DNA of 64,000 nucleotides from Nostoc sp. CMAA1605 (GCF_021596505.1 NZ_PJIZ01000024.1:1-64000), one strand, 5' to 3'; counted from the stretch's first letter, positions 45,061 to 55,590 are shown. Numbers and translations are program-made. The notes: generated by a model from the sequence alone, not told the origin.

Positions 45061-46390
45061 TAAAAGTTTCCGTCCGCCCGACGGTACTCATGTCTAAATT
45101 AGTTTGTTTCAGTGCCTTGTTCAAAATGTTAATACTGGCGTTCAAATCCCTATCTAATATAGACCCACACTTACAAATATGAGTGCGAACAGATAGAGAT
45201 TTTTTCACGACTTCACCACAGGATGAGCAGTTTTGACTAGTGAATTTTGGGTCAACAGGTATAACAACTCGACCATATATTTTCCCAAAGTATTCTAGCC
45301 ATTGGGTGAACAGTGACCATGAAACATCACTAATTGATTTCGCAAGTTTACTATTCTTAACCATGTTTTTCACTTGCAGTTTTTCATACGCCACAAGGTC
45401 GTTAGACTTGATCACGCATAACGCTTGCTTAATTGCGTTATCTTTACGCTGACGCGAAACTTTCAAGTGTTTTCTACCAAGACGGTTAATAGCTTTTTTG
45501 CGGTTATTAGACCCTTTCTTTTTGCGACTAACTTGTTTTTGAAGTCTTTTTAAAGCCTTCTCTGACTTGCGTAAATATCTAGGGTTCTCTACCGTATTAC
45601 CAAGGGAATCAGTGTAGAAGTGATTCAAACCAACATCTAAACCTATGGTTTTACCTGTTGGTTGAGTATCTATATTGCGTTCTGCGTCTACGCAAAATTG
45701 GACGTAGTAGCCATCTGAACGCTTAACTATTCTGACTCGCTTGATTTGTTTAATTTGGTAAAAATGTAAATCCCTAGTCCCTATTAACTTCAGTTGACCA
45801 ATATTACATTTGTCTGTGAATTTAATGTACTTGCGGTCATCTGAGAGTTTCCATCCACTCAGCTTATATTCAACTGAGCGATTATCTTTTTGAAACTTTG
45901 GATATCCCTTTTTACCTGCAATTTTAGCTTTGCAATTATCGAAAAATCTCTTGATAGCAAAAGCTGTTCTTTCTGCTGCTGCCTGTCTTGCTGAGGAATT
46001 TAATTTATCAGCAAAATCAAACTCGTTAGCTATAACAGCAGTGTATTTATTCAAGTCGTAAGGTTTAACACCACGATTGTCCATCCAAAACCGTAAGCAC
46101 TTATTACGGATGAATTTAGTAATCCGCAATGCTTCATCTATCTGTTGATATTGTCGCAAAGTGCCTTTAGCTTTGAACTCGAAAACAATCATTGTTTCTT
46201 ACCTTATCGACCTCATGGTATTTTATAGTATTTTAGGGAATAGTACAATCCCTAAAATTGTTCAATGCTCAACTATCCCTCTCACTGTTCTTGCAAAGCA
46301 AGAAGTCATTCAAGGAATGTCTCGCATTAAGAAGCCTTTCATCCCCAAGTTCCACTTCGTTCCACTTGGGGTCTTCACAGCAAGTTAGAT
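44951..46390 (-). mobile_element. IS200/IS605-family element with solo tnpB
   Basis: tnpB is bounded on its 3' side by a CCCC...GGGG hairpin ending GGGGAGCGTCAA (minus strand, to about 44950) and on its 5' side by a CCCCAAGT/ACTTGGGG hairpin (46343-46371), as in subterminal hairpins of this family. No tnpA is present, so it depends on a helper. The left limit (about 46390) is approximate. Confidence 0.65.
44996..46192 (-). CDS. tnpB: TnpB, RNA-guided nuclease
   Basis: 398 residues and complete. RuvC acids are intact: D186 in IGLDVGLN, E270 in VAYEKLQ and D347/D349 in LDRDLNAS. The zinc-ribbon cysteines are C322, C325, C340 and C342. The N-terminal wedge/REC part (residues 1-170) is normal in length. 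It cuts DNA next to a transposon-associated motif with its omega RNA, helping the element persist at its donor site. It lies outside the CAST end at 44897 and so is not cargo of the CAST. Confidence 0.9.
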   Translation of the reverse strand: MIVFEFKAKGTLRQYQQIDEALRITKFIRNKCLRFWMDNRGVKPYDLNKYTAVIANEFDFADKLNSSARQAAAERTAFAIKRFFDNCKAKIAGKKGYPKFQKDNRSVEYKLSGWKLSDDRKYIKFTDKCNIGQLKLIGTRDLHFYQIKQIKRVRIVKRSDGYYVQFCVDAERNIDTQPTGKTIGLDVGLNHFYTDSLGNTVENPRYLRKSEKALKRLQKQVSRKKKGSNNRKKAINRLGRKHLKVSRQRKDNAIKQALCVIKSNDLVAYEKLQVKNMVKNSKLAKSISDVSWSLFTQWLEYFGKIYGRVVIPVDPKFTSQNCSSCGEVVKKSLSVRTHICKCGSILDRDLNASINILNKALKQTNLDMSTVGRTETFNACGEMTLYPDLATSLGKVAQ

Positions 46391-46487
46391 AAACAACTGG
46401 GGTAAAGATGTAAGTAGAGGGTTTTACCCTGAGATATATTTGATACTAAATTAACTGACGCTGGCGTAAGTCCTGGATATATCCAAT

Positions 46488-47957
46488 CTACAACTTGATA
46501 GTCACAGTCTTAACTTCGGTGTACTGTTGTAAGCCATATTCACCCAGTTCACGCCCGATACCTGACTGTTTAAAGCCACCAAAGGGTGCTGCTGCATCAA
46601 ATACGTCGTAGCAATTTACCCATACTGTACCAGCCCGGACATTATTCGCGATCGCATGAGCTTTGGTAATATCTTTTGTCCAGACGGCGGCGGCGAGTCC
46701 GTATATGGTGTTATTTGCCCGTTGAATGACTTCTTCGATATCTTGGAATTTGATAATACTCATCACCGGGCCAAAGATTTCCTCTTGAGCAATTTGCATC
46801 TCATCAAGGACATCAGCAAATACGGTGGGTGCAATAAAGAAACCCCTATCTCCGACACGATTTCCACCGCATAAAATTTGCGCCCCTTCTCGCATCCCTG
46901 ATTCGATATAACTCATGACTCTATCGAATTGGTCTTTGTCTACTTGCGGCCCTTGTTGTGTATTGCTATCAAAAGGATCGCCGACAATTCTATTTTTGGC
47001 TTTTTCTACAGTTTTGGCGACAAACTCGTCATAACATTTTGCCTCTACAAATAGCCGTGAACCAGCAGAGCAACATTGACCTTGATTAAAGAATATGGCA
47101 TTCTGTGCGCCTTCAATGGCAGCGTCTAAATCAGCGTCAGCAAAGACAATGTTGGGACTTTTTCCCCCTAGTTCTAGAGTGACGCGCTTGAGGTTACTTT
47201 TAGCCGCCGCTTCCATAATTAAATGTCCCACCTGAGTAGAACCAGTAAAGGCGACTTTATCCACATCCATATGATGAGCGATCGCAGCTCCAGCAGTCGG
47301 GCCATATCCTGATAATATGTTCACTACACCAGGGGGAAAACCTGCTTCGATGATTAACTCTCCCACACGCAATGCTGATAATGGTGTTTGTTCAGCCGTC
47401 TTGAGAACTACTGTATTACCTGTAGCCAAAGCTGGGGCTAATTTCCACGCTTGCATGACTATAGGAAAATTCCACGGGATAATTTGACCAACTACGCCCA
47501 CAGGTTCATGACGAGTGTAGCAGAAGTAAGGGCCACTAATGGGGATGGTTTTACCTTGTACCTTATCTGCCCAACCTGCATAATAACGATAGCAGGCGAT
47601 CGCTAATTCTAAATCTTCTACAGAATCGCGCAGTGGTTTACCGTTGTCTAGGGTTTCTAACCGCGCCAACTCATCAATATTTTCTGCTATTAAATCCGCT
47701 AACTTATAAAGCAACTCTCCCCGACGAGTCGCTGATAGTTTCGACCATTCTCCACTATTAAAAGCCTGACGCGCCGCTTTTACGGCTTTGTCTACATCTG
47801 GCGCATCTGCTTCTGCTACTTCACAGATGACCTCACCTGTGGCTGGGTTAATTGTCTCAAATCTACGACCGCTAACACTATCCACCCACTCATTATTAAT
47901 TAGCAGCCGAGTTGCGCCAATTTTTACCTGTTGTTTTGGTTCTTGTGCTGTAACCAT
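46488..47957 (-). CDS. Aldehyde dehydrogenase family protein
   Basis: 489 residues, NAD(P)-dependent aldehyde dehydrogenase. [20 protein letters not shown] holds the catalytic Glu and [16 protein letters not shown] the nucleophile Cys. [20 protein letters not shown] and [12 protein letters not shown] are the cofactor-binding motifs, and [15 protein letters not shown] the C-terminal one. It is nearest to the ALDH1/betaine-aldehyde type; the substrate is unknown. Single gene with its own repeat-rich leader. Confidence 0.93.
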   Translation of the reverse strand: MVTAQEPKQQVKIGATRLLINNEWVDSVSGRRFETINPATGEVICEVAEADAPDVDKAVKAARQAFNSGEWSKLSATRRGELLYKLADLIAENIDELARLETLDNGKPLRDSVEDLELAIACYRYYAGWADKVQGKTIPISGPYFCYTRHEPVGVVGQIIPWNFPIVMQAWKLAPALATGNTVVLKTAEQTPLSALRVGELIIEAGFPPGVVNILSGYGPTAGAAIAHHMDVDKVAFTGSTQVGHLIMEAAAKSNLKRVTLELGGKSPNIVFADADLDAAIEGAQNAIFFNQGQCCSAGSRLFVEAKCYDEFVAKTVEKAKNRIVGDPFDSNTQQGPQVDKDQFDRVMSYIESGMREGAQILCGGNRVGDRGFFIAPTVFADVLDEMQIAQEEIFGPVMSIIKFQDIEEVIQRANNTIYGLAAAVWTKDITKAHAIANNVRAGTVWVNCYDVFDAAAPFGGFKQSGIGRELGEYGLQQYTEVKTVTIKL

Positions 47958-48111
47958 CAGACCGATCCAAAAATACTAACAGTTGCTCTTATGAATTTAG
48001 CGCAATGTCATATGGATTGGGCATTGGGAATTGGGCATTGGGAATGGGACGAGAAAGCATTTTTTATTACGTGCTTTCTGCGTCATCCCCACTACAAATA
48101 TTGACACTGTT

Positions 48112-48456
48112 CTACTTAGGTTTAATGAAAATACAATTAACTGTGACATGACCATTAGAAGAGTAGGTGCAAGTTGTACAGCGATTAGTTCCATTAACTC
48201 CCTGACTATTGGTAGCAGGTGCATTAGTGGTTTCACAAGTTTTCTGTTCTGTTGAACCACCAGGCTGTGCGATCGCTCTTTGGGTATTAGTCGGGGCTGG
48301 AAGTACACTAACTAATGTATAATTTGCCGCGTGAACAGCATCAGCACAGTTACGAGAAATCACTTCTGCTTGGGGTTGTGCAGCCATTGCTCCGGTAGAA
48401 ACTAGGGCAGTTGCTAAGATTGTCATACTCATCATGGCGGTGCGAGCGAGATTCAT
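48112..48456 (-). CDS. Small exported Cys-containing protein
   Basis: 114 residues. A signal peptide (ILATALVSTGAMA, cleavage before AQPQ near residue 26) is followed by a short Asn/Thr-rich domain with five Cys (RNCADAV, KTCETT, RCTTCTYSS, VNCIF), perhaps two disulfides. No family recognised. A GAAGG-like site precedes the ATG weakly. Periplasmic or secreted. Confidence 0.6.
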   Translation of the reverse strand: MNLARTAMMSMTILATALVSTGAMAAQPQAEVISRNCADAVHAANYTLVSVLPAPTNTQRAIAQPGGSTEQKTCETTNAPATNSQGVNGTNRCTTCTYSSNGHVTVNCIFIKPK

Positions 48457-48929
48457 AGTAGTTTCCTTAGATTCAGTGGTGAAGTTTGTAAAGTGTTGTT
48501 TAACACCTTCACTTACTATCTATGTCGGAAGCTGATTTTTTATGCAGCGTCAGTGATGGACTCAGCATTCTCATAGCTATTTAGTTAGAATTGTGGTATC
48601 AAAGAATTCCGATACCAGAGCAATAGCCAAAACAGGTTTTTCCTAAGATTTGAGCTTACTTAATTAGAACTACTGTTTTCGCAAGTAGAGATAAGTAGAA
48701 CGGTGTAAATAATTAAAGGTTTGTAGTAAGGACTTTAGTCCTCTCATAAGGACTAAAGTCCTTACTACGAACTAAATACAATTTTTTTACATCACTTTAC
48801 ATAGTTTGGTTTTTTCAAATCGTTCTATATCTAGTAATTAATTTGATATTTTTGAGGTGATGCTGATACCTGCATTCTCTAGCTATGGCTCAAGGTATGG
48901 GTAAAAATTTACTAACCGAGGAGTCGATT
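48457..48929. other. Intergenic region holding miniature element copy B
   Basis: AT-rich promoter regions for two divergent genes, with the 137-bp miniature element at 48693-48829. Nothing else is recognised. Confidence 0.45.
48693..48829 (+). repeat. 137-bp miniature inverted-repeat element, copy B
   Basis: Begins AAGTAGAACGGTGTAAATAA and ends in TTTTCAAATCGTTCTATAT. It is the reverse complement of copy A at 30878-31012 with few differences and has the GTAGTAAGGACTTTAGTCC palindrome at the centre. Confidence 0.75.
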
Positions 48930-50279
48930 ATGGAATCTCTGGATCTGAAATGGATTCGCGGACAGTTTCCTGCGCTGAACCAAAAAATTAACGGACAACC
49001 CGCTATATTCTTCGATGGGCCTGGTGGGACACAAGTACCAGGAGCAGTATTAGATGCAATTAGTGATTATTTAGTGAGGTCAAATGCTAATGCTCATGGT
49101 GCATTTGCTACCAGTGCGCGAACAGATGCGGTGATTACGGCGGCGAGGGTAGCGATCGCAGATTTTTTGGGTTGCAGTAGTGATGAGGTGGTATTCGGTG
49201 CGAATATGACCACTTTGACGTTGACTTTAAGTCGAGCGATCGCCCGCACTATTCAACCAGGTGATGAAATTATTGTTACCCGTTTAGACCATTATGCAAA
49301 TGTTTCTCCTTGGTATGCTTTAGAGGAACAAGGCGCAATTATCCGGGTAGTGGATATTCATGTCACAGATTGCACCTTAGACATGAGCGATTTAGAACAG
49401 CAAATTAATTCCCGCACCAAGTTAGTAGCTGTCAGTTATGCTTCCAACGCTGTCGGGACAATTAACGATGTAGCTGCGATCGTGCGTTTAGCTCATGCTG
49501 TCGGTGCTTGGGTATTTGTTGATGCTGTTCATTATGCACCCCACGCCCCGATTAATGTTCATGCTTTAGACTGCGATTTTCTGGCTTGTTCCGCTTACAA
49601 ATTTTTCGCCCCCCACGTTGGAATTTTGTATGGTAAACGCCAGCATCTAGAAAATCTCCAACCCTATAAAGTTAAACCTGCGAGTAATGAAGTACCATCT
49701 CGTTGGGAAAACGGTACTCTCAATCACGAAGGACTAGCAGGTGTAGTGGCAGCAATTAATTACTTGACAAAATTAGGTTGTCATGTGTCTCCCACTATGA
49801 ATAATGAATTAGTAGAAGCGTTGATGGAAGCCGACAAGGAAGGCTTAGAACATTTCCAATGTCCACGCTTTTTAACATCAGAACACCCAGATGCTATTGC
49901 CTCAGCTTATCATAGTCGGCGTGCGGCGTTAGTTGCAGCCATGTCAGCCATTCAGCAATATGAAAGGGAACTCAGCCATAAACTAATTTCGGGACTCTTA
50001 GAAATTCCTGGCTTAAGCATCTATGGAATTACCGAACCCTATCGCTTTAACTGGCGCACACCCACAGTAGCCATCAGAATCGCAGGGAAAAGCCCCGAAA
50101 GTATAGCCAAAAATTTAGGCGATCGCGGTATTTTCACCTGGAACGGTAACTTTTATGCCCTTGGTTTAACAGAAAGACTAGGTTTAGAAACCAGTGGTGG
50201 CTTATTGCGAATTGGGTTAGTACATTACAACTCAATGGAAGAGATTGTGGAACTAGTGGAAGCGGTAAAAGGGGTGTAG
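48930..50279 (+). CDS. Cysteine desulfurase-like PLP enzyme
   Basis: 449 residues from the ATG at 48930, preferred because GAGGAG is at 48918-48923; an in-frame ATG at 48885 lacks such a site. Class V aminotransferase fold: IFFDGPGGTQVPGAVLDAI at the start, then HYANVSPWYAL, FVDAVHYAPHAPI with the cofactor Asp, and the lysine in ACSAYKFFAPHVG. The group is the cysteine-desulfurase-like family without a clear SufS active-site Cys loop, so its reaction is uncertain. Alone, ending in a repeat region. Confidence 0.85.
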   Translation: MESLDLKWIRGQFPALNQKINGQPAIFFDGPGGTQVPGAVLDAISDYLVRSNANAHGAFATSARTDAVITAARVAIADFLGCSSDEVVFGANMTTLTLTLSRAIARTIQPGDEIIVTRLDHYANVSPWYALEEQGAIIRVVDIHVTDCTLDMSDLEQQINSRTKLVAVSYASNAVGTINDVAAIVRLAHAVGAWVFVDAVHYAPHAPINVHALDCDFLACSAYKFFAPHVGILYGKRQHLENLQPYKVKPASNEVPSRWENGTLNHEGLAGVVAAINYLTKLGCHVSPTMNNELVEALMEADKEGLEHFQCPRFLTSEHPDAIASAYHSRRAALVAAMSAIQQYERELSHKLISGLLEIPGLSIYGITEPYRFNWRTPTVAIRIAGKSPESIAKNLGDRGIFTWNGNFYALGLTERLGLETSGGLLRIGLVHYNSMEEIVELVEAVKGV

Positions 50280-50424
50280 GGGTGTGGGGGTGTGAGGGTT
50301 TAGGGGTGTGGAGGAGACAAGGTAGACAAGGAAGAAATGAAAAATTTTTCTCCCCATGCCCCATGCCCCATGCCCCATGCCCCATGCCCCATGCCCCATG
50401 CCCCATGCCCCATGCCCCATTTCA
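50280..50424. repeat. (CCCCATG)n 7-base tandem repeat
   Basis: About ten uninterrupted copies of CCCCATG from 50352 to 50420, preceded by GGGGTGT-type repeats and an AGACAAGG repeat. It separates two convergent genes. Copy number probably varies between strains. Confidence 0.9.
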
Positions 50425-51459
50425 TTATTGAGACAAATTCGTCAAATTCGCTAATTTATAGACGATTCGCGCGCCTACATTGCCATCCCACTCATCATCG
50501 CCAACTTCGCAGACATCGAAGCCGATAATTTTTCTCCCACTTTTGACTAGTTCTCTAAACAAACAAAAACTTTGCTCTAATTCCAAACCACCAGGGACGG
50601 GAGTACCTGTATTGGGGCAAAGTTTGGGATCTAATCCATCCACATCAAAACTAACATGGACATATTCTGGTAAATGGCTGATAATTTCTTGGCATAAATC
50701 TATCCAAGTTTTCCCAGAATAGAGTTGTTGTTTAATCGCTGGGTCATAATATGCCACAATGCGACCATTTGATTCATCAATCATGTTAACTTCATCATGA
50801 CAAATATCACGCAAACCTACCTGCACTAATTTAGAAATTTGCGGTATTTTCATCGCATTAAACATGATGGAAGCGTGAGAAAATTCAAACCCTTCATAGG
50901 CATCACGTAAATCAGCGTGTGCGTCTATATGGAGAATGCCAAAATCAGGATATTTTTCAGCTAAAGCCTGGAAATAACCCAACGGTGAACTATGATCACC
51001 ACCAATTACAGCAACTTTCTTACCCCGATTTATTGCTTCTTGACACTGGTTAAACAACCATTGATTTACCTGTTGAGAAGCTTGATTAATTTCAGTTAAT
51101 ACAGGTGTTAAATCGGGTGCATCTGTTAGTTCTTTTCCTTGTGCTAGCCGTTCAATAATTTGTCCAGCTAAGTCGCGATAATATTGATTTTTTTCGAGAA
51201 TATCTTGAGGAATTTCTACAAGATAAATTCCTTGTTTCCAAGCTTCGGGATTGTCAAAGTCAAATAAATCCAGTTGAATGGAAGCATCAAGAATACGCTG
51301 TGGCCCGTTGGCTGTACCTGCACCGTAGGAAACAGTAACCTCCCAAGGTACAGCAAAGACAATTAAGTTTGCAGATTCATAATCAAACGGTAAACCCAAA
51401 AGATTACCGTTGATTTCGCCAATACCACTAGGATTATAGTCTTGCAGTAGATTACTCAT
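50425..51459 (-). CDS. Agmatinase/arginase-family ureohydrolase
   Basis: 344 residues from the ATG at 51459 (MSNLLQDYNPSGIG is the family-like start; an upstream ATG at 51495 adds 12 doubtful residues). Metal ligands are clear: VIGGDHSSPLG, ILHIDAHADLRDAYEG and VSFDVDGLDP. It hydrolyses a guanidino compound to urea; agmatine, arginine or guanidine are candidates, and in cyanobacteria relatives differ in specificity. No accessory nickel chaperone genes are near. Single-gene unit. Confidence 0.88.
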   Translation of the reverse strand: MSNLLQDYNPSGIGEINGNLLGLPFDYESANLIVFAVPWEVTVSYGAGTANGPQRILDASIQLDLFDFDNPEAWKQGIYLVEIPQDILEKNQYYRDLAGQIIERLAQGKELTDAPDLTPVLTEINQASQQVNQWLFNQCQEAINRGKKVAVIGGDHSSPLGYFQALAEKYPDFGILHIDAHADLRDAYEGFEFSHASIMFNAMKIPQISKLVQVGLRDICHDEVNMIDESNGRIVAYYDPAIKQQLYSGKTWIDLCQEIISHLPEYVHVSFDVDGLDPKLCPNTGTPVPGGLELEQSFCLFRELVKSGRKIIGFDVCEVGDDEWDGNVGARIVYKLANLTNLSQ

Positions 51460-51759
51460 AGTAAAAATTTGATGACACCTTACAAGGTATAACAATTTTG
51501 GATTTTGGATTTTGGATTTTGGATTAAAAGCCTAGATTCTTAGTCTGTTCCAGAATCTCGAAACAATACTACCTATCCCGATTTGGTGTTAAAGTCTCTC
51601 TTCGTTCCCAGTCCCCAATCCCCAGTCCCCAATCCCCAACCCCAAGTATCATTCCTCACAAGTTCCTCAAATTTTCTGTTTATAACTGCTTTAACGATGA
51701 AGGCGGAAAATCCAGGATTATAGCCTGATTCAATTGTTGATGCTTGACGGAGAATAACT

Positions 51760-52467
51760 ATGATTCGCTTACTTGTGGGTATCTTAGTTTTTGTAATTAA
51801 TACAATTTACCGCGATCGCCCTTATCCTCGCTTTTATGTTTTAGAAACTGTTGCCAGAGTACCTTATTTTTCTTATCTTTCGGTTCTCCACCTCTACGAA
51901 ACTCTAGGTTTATGGCGTAAGGCTGACTGGTTGAAGGTTCACTTTGCAGAATCTTGGAATGAATTGCACCACCTATTGATTATGGAAGAATTGGGGGGTG
52001 CTGGATTTTGGGGCGATCGCCTCTTAGCCCGCACAACTGCTTTAATTTATTACTGGATTATTACGGCGTTGTATATTGTCTCTCCTGGTGCTGCTTACCA
52101 TTTCATGGAGTTGGTAGAAAAACACGCCTACAACAGCTATGATAAATTCCTCACATCTCACGAAGCAGAATTAAAAGCTAAACCAGCACTAGAGGTAGCT
52201 AGACTCTATTATCGTGACGGCGACTTATATATGTTTGACGAATTCCAAACAGCACACACCCCCGCCGAACGTCGTCCACAAATTGAAAATCTCTATGATG
52301 TATTTGTCGCCATCCGTGATGACGAGATGGAACACGTTAAAACCATGATTGCTTGTCAATTACCAGACACAAAGCTTGCTTACCTCAGCCCTCATAACCT
52401 CGAACCTCAAACCGCAGCTTTCGCCAATACAGAAGCGAATAATACTCAAGCCATCACTGCTCGGTAG
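51760..52467 (+). CDS. Plastoquinol terminal oxidase (alternative oxidase family)
   Basis: 235 residues of the alternative oxidase fold. The di-iron ligands are in the expected order: LETVARVPYF (E), AESWNELHHL (E-x-x-H), LVEKHAYNSY (E) and IRDDEMEHVK (E-x-x-H). Two hydrophobic monotopic helices (about 60-80 and 95-120) attach it to the membrane. It oxidises plastoquinol with oxygen to water, a safety valve for photosynthetic electron flow. The spacing and YRDRPYPRFY start fit the PTOX branch of cyanobacteria. Single gene. Confidence 0.92.
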   Translation: MIRLLVGILVFVINTIYRDRPYPRFYVLETVARVPYFSYLSVLHLYETLGLWRKADWLKVHFAESWNELHHLLIMEELGGAGFWGDRLLARTTALIYYWIITALYIVSPGAAYHFMELVEKHAYNSYDKFLTSHEAELKAKPALEVARLYYRDGDLYMFDEFQTAHTPAERRPQIENLYDVFVAIRDDEMEHVKTMIACQLPDTKLAYLSPHNLEPQTAAFANTEANNTQAITAR

Positions 52468-52999
52468 TTCATAATCATATTGTGTGTGGTTCAATACTAG
52501 CTAATAACCCCAGTTTCATACAAAAAACTGGGGTTTTCAAGTTTGGGGACTGTGGACTGGGGATTGGGGATTGGGGATTGGGGATTGGGGACTGGAAGTT
52601 AGACAAGGTAGAATTTATCTCTCAACCCAGCACTCACTACTCATTACTCATTACTTATTACTCCTTACTCAGCACTCAGCACTCAGCACTCAGCACTCAC
52701 CTACGGTGATTACTGACTCAACCTCTCTAAAAAAATTTTTATCTTCACACTAAAGTTATTTAATTTACATCTACCTTAAGTATTATTTGAGCTATTAGCC
52801 ATAACATGGTAACATCCAAGTGATTGATTGATGACTATTACAAAGAACAGTTCATCATACACCAATTAACATTAACAGCATCTACTATACTTACTTTACT
52901 AAGTATGCGTCATTTAGCCTGATGCGAAAATTTGGCGCGCTCTACTGAAAAAATCAATATCAATCAATTCTTTATTCAGCATCCAAACTTTGAGACTGT
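52468..52999. repeat. Repeat-rich intergenic region
   Basis: A hairpin AACCCCAGTTT...AAACTGGGGTT at 52505-52536 can terminate the oxidase gene. GGGGATT 7-mers (52555-52592) and CTCAGCA/ACTCATT 7-mers (52630-52700) follow. The rest, to 52999, is AT-rich promoter-like DNA with no supported gene. Confidence 0.6.
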
Positions 53000-54271
53000 A
53001 TGGCTAGTAAATTACACTGCAAAATTTGGCAATGGTGTGTTGCGTTGATTCACACATCATTAAAACCTGTAAAACTTATGTTCTTTAGCCAAGTTTGGCG
53101 GCGAAATCTCCAACTAAGACGCTTGTTCCCCATCTTGGCTATGATATCGTTTGTTACAGTCTTGTTGGTGAGTAATTTCACTCCTGTACTTGCCCAATTA
53201 CCACGTCAAGAAATTCGTGGCGTTTGGTTGACGAATAATGATTTTAATATCCTCAAGGATCGTCGCCAAGTCCAAGAGGCGATGAATCAACTCCAGGAAA
53301 TGAACTTTAATACTGTTTATCCTGTGGTGTGGAATTCTGGTTATGTGATGTATCCCAGTGCTGTAGCGCAAAGGGCTGGTATTCAACCTTTTGTTTTTCG
53401 TGGCTCAGATGGACATGACATTTTAGCAGATGTAGTTAACCAAGCCCATCGTCGGGGTTTGTTGGCGAATGCTTGGTTTGAGTTTGGGTTTATGGCTCCT
53501 CCTACATCAGAATTAGCTGTGAATCATCCAGAATGGTTGACACAAAAACGCAATAGTGGCAAAACTTCTATGAGTGCGGCTGGGGAAGTAGTATGGCTAA
53601 ACCCTTTTCATCCCCAAGTTCAGAAGTTAATTAGTGATCTCGTTTTAGAGATTGTCAGTAACTATGATGTTGATGGGATTCAGTTTGATGATCACATGAG
53701 TTTACCTCATGAGTTTGGCTACGATCGCTACACCATTGCTCTCTACACCCAAGAAACTAAGAAAAGTCCTCCCGCTAATCCCCAAGACCCCAGTTGGTTG
53801 CGCTGGCGAGCTGATAAAATTACCGCATTCATGACTCAGCTAAATCAAGCCGTCAAAGCCAGAAAACCCAATGTAATTTTTTCTGTTTCGCCTAATTACT
53901 ATGATTTTGCTTACAAGTTTCAGCTACAAGATTGGCTGGCTTGGTTAAGAAAAGGCTTGATAGATGAGTTAATTGTGCAAGTTTACCGTCCTGATTTGCA
54001 AAGTTTTGTGGCTAATATTTCCCGTCCCGAAATTCAAGAAGCCCAAAAAACCATTCCCACCGCAATTGGGGTGATGACAGGTTTACGAAATAATCCCGTT
54101 TCCATCCAACAAATTAAGTCTCAAGTCCGAGCCACCCAGCAACGAGGCTTAGGGGTAGCCTTTTTCTACTACAGTAGTATGTGGAACTACTCTTCAGAAT
54201 CTTTAGATGAGCGTCAAGCAGGATTCCAAGCCTTGTTCCCCTATCCGGCGTTGCGTGCTAGGGTGGATTAA
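53000..54271 (+). CDS. GH10-like (DUF187/GHL10) glycoside hydrolase family protein, exported
   Basis: 423 residues. A charged start is followed by a hydrophobic helix (about 40-62) ending in VLAQ, a signal or anchor. Residues 68-400 match the GHL10 fold: EIRGVWLTNNDFNIL, NFNTVYPVVWNSGYVMYP, VDGIQFDDHMSLP with likely acidic catalytic residues, and VQVYRPDL. Such proteins act on cell-wall or capsule glycans in the periplasm; specificity is unknown. An internal Met at 53084 could be the real start. Alone on plus strand. Confidence 0.85.
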   Translation: MASKLHCKIWQWCVALIHTSLKPVKLMFFSQVWRRNLQLRRLFPILAMISFVTVLLVSNFTPVLAQLPRQEIRGVWLTNNDFNILKDRRQVQEAMNQLQEMNFNTVYPVVWNSGYVMYPSAVAQRAGIQPFVFRGSDGHDILADVVNQAHRRGLLANAWFEFGFMAPPTSELAVNHPEWLTQKRNSGKTSMSAAGEVVWLNPFHPQVQKLISDLVLEIVSNYDVDGIQFDDHMSLPHEFGYDRYTIALYTQETKKSPPANPQDPSWLRWRADKITAFMTQLNQAVKARKPNVIFSVSPNYYDFAYKFQLQDWLAWLRKGLIDELIVQVYRPDLQSFVANISRPEIQEAQKTIPTAIGVMTGLRNNPVSIQQIKSQVRATQQRGLGVAFFYYSSMWNYSSESLDERQAGFQALFPYPALRARVD

Positions 54272-55255
54272 CAAGAGGGACTGGGGATTGGGGATTGGGG
54301 ACTAGGGATTGGATTTTCCCCTTCTGCTTCCTTTGCTTTCCTAATCCTTGTTCCTTAGTGTCAATGCTTCTACATCGACTTGCAGATTTTATAGACTCTG
54401 ATTGGAATAATACTAATCAATCCCCTCGTTATTGGTATGAGGGGCGTTGTCTGCAAACTGGTGATTTACTCAGACTTCCACGCACATCTTTTGTAGAAGC
54501 GATCGCCTGTGGTTTAATGCAAAAATTAGCTGAAGATGAGCGTTATTCCCGTGAGGGAAAAATGTATGGTGTGTTGTTGGTGGAATCAGCCACGGGGGAA
54601 CAGCAAGTATTAAAGGCTTTTTCTGGGTTACTCAATGGTGAAAGTATAGTTGATAGCTGGGTTCCGCCGATTCCAGGGAGGGAACAAGTAGCTTTACAAG
54701 AAGCCCAAACTTTAGCTGAATTAGCAGCAATTAAGCAAGAATTAATTAGCCTCCAGCAATTACCCGCCAGACAGGAGTATGAGAGATTATCCCAGGAATT
54801 TGCCCAACAGTTGAAAATCATGAGCGATCGCCATGCTCATGCTAAACAGCAACGTCAGCAACAACGCCAGCAACTCTGCGATACACTCACAGGGGAAGCT
54901 TTAACTTTAGCTTTAACGCAATTAGACGAAGTAAGCCGCCAACAGGGGATAGAACGCCGCCACCTCAAACGCCAGCGTGATGTGACTTTAGCGACATTAA
55001 AAACAGCGATCGCCACAGCAGATACACGCATCCAGGAACTCAAACACCAGCGTAAAGCCATATCTCGACAATTACAAACACAAATGCACGCGGCTTACTC
55101 CCTGATGAATTTTTTAGGGCAATCTTCATCATTACAGCAATTAATGCCCAATGGTTTACCCACGGGGACAGGCGACTGTTGCGCGCCGAAGTTACTCCAC
55201 TACGCCGCTACCCACGGACTCAAACCCCTAGCAATGGCTGAATTTTGGTGGGGAA

Positions 55256-55432
55256 CATCCCATCAAGATAAAAAACTCCACCCACAAGGGGATGGAGTTT
55301 TTGGGCATGGGGAATCGGGCATAGGGCATGGGGAAGAAGCTACCAATGCCCTATGCCCTATGCCCCATGCGGCGGGGCTGCTGTCCTTCTCCACCCGCAA
55401 GGGGATGGAGTTTCCCGCCGCTTTCGATAAAG
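55256..55432. repeat. In-frame repeat insertion inside the rluA-like gene
   Basis: CTCCACCCACAAGGGGATGG and CTCCACCCGCAAGGGGATGG flank a GGGCATGGGG/CCCCATGC palindromic tract. The encoded residues (GHGESGIGHGEEATNALC) are unlike the family. The reading frame stays open across it. Confidence 0.7.
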
Positions 55433-55507
55433 TGCAGGGAGAATTTTATGGTGCTTGTGCTGAACGTTGTCAGCCGTTAATGGGGTTTTTGTTGTCTGGT
55501 TTGCAAC

Positions 55508-55590
55508 CTAACCCCCCTACCCCCTTCCTTTATAGGGAAGGGGAGTTTTAAGCCCCTCCCCTACAAGGGGAGGGGTTTGGGGAGAGGTCA
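55508..55590. repeat. Palindromic G/C-run repeat disrupting the rluA-like gene
   Basis: CCCCCTTCCTTTATAGGGAAG and CCCCTCCCCTACAAGGGGAG are two hairpins in tandem, a family of mobile-looking Nostocales repeats (related copy near 15585). It adds a TAA at 55549-55551 and shifts the frame. Confidence 0.75.

Noticed and set aside
44996-46192. tnpB considered as cargo of the CAST
   Set aside because: The TGTACA end with TnsB-like repeats is at 44897, so tnpB lies outside the element.
52482-52753. Two short open frames after the terminal oxidase gene
   Set aside because: They consist of translated 7-base repeats ([12 protein letters not shown] and similar) and are not genes.
54295-54363. Upstream extension of the rluA-like gene to 54295
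   Set aside because: The added residues come from repeat DNA; the family-like start MLLHRLADFIDSDW begins at 54364.
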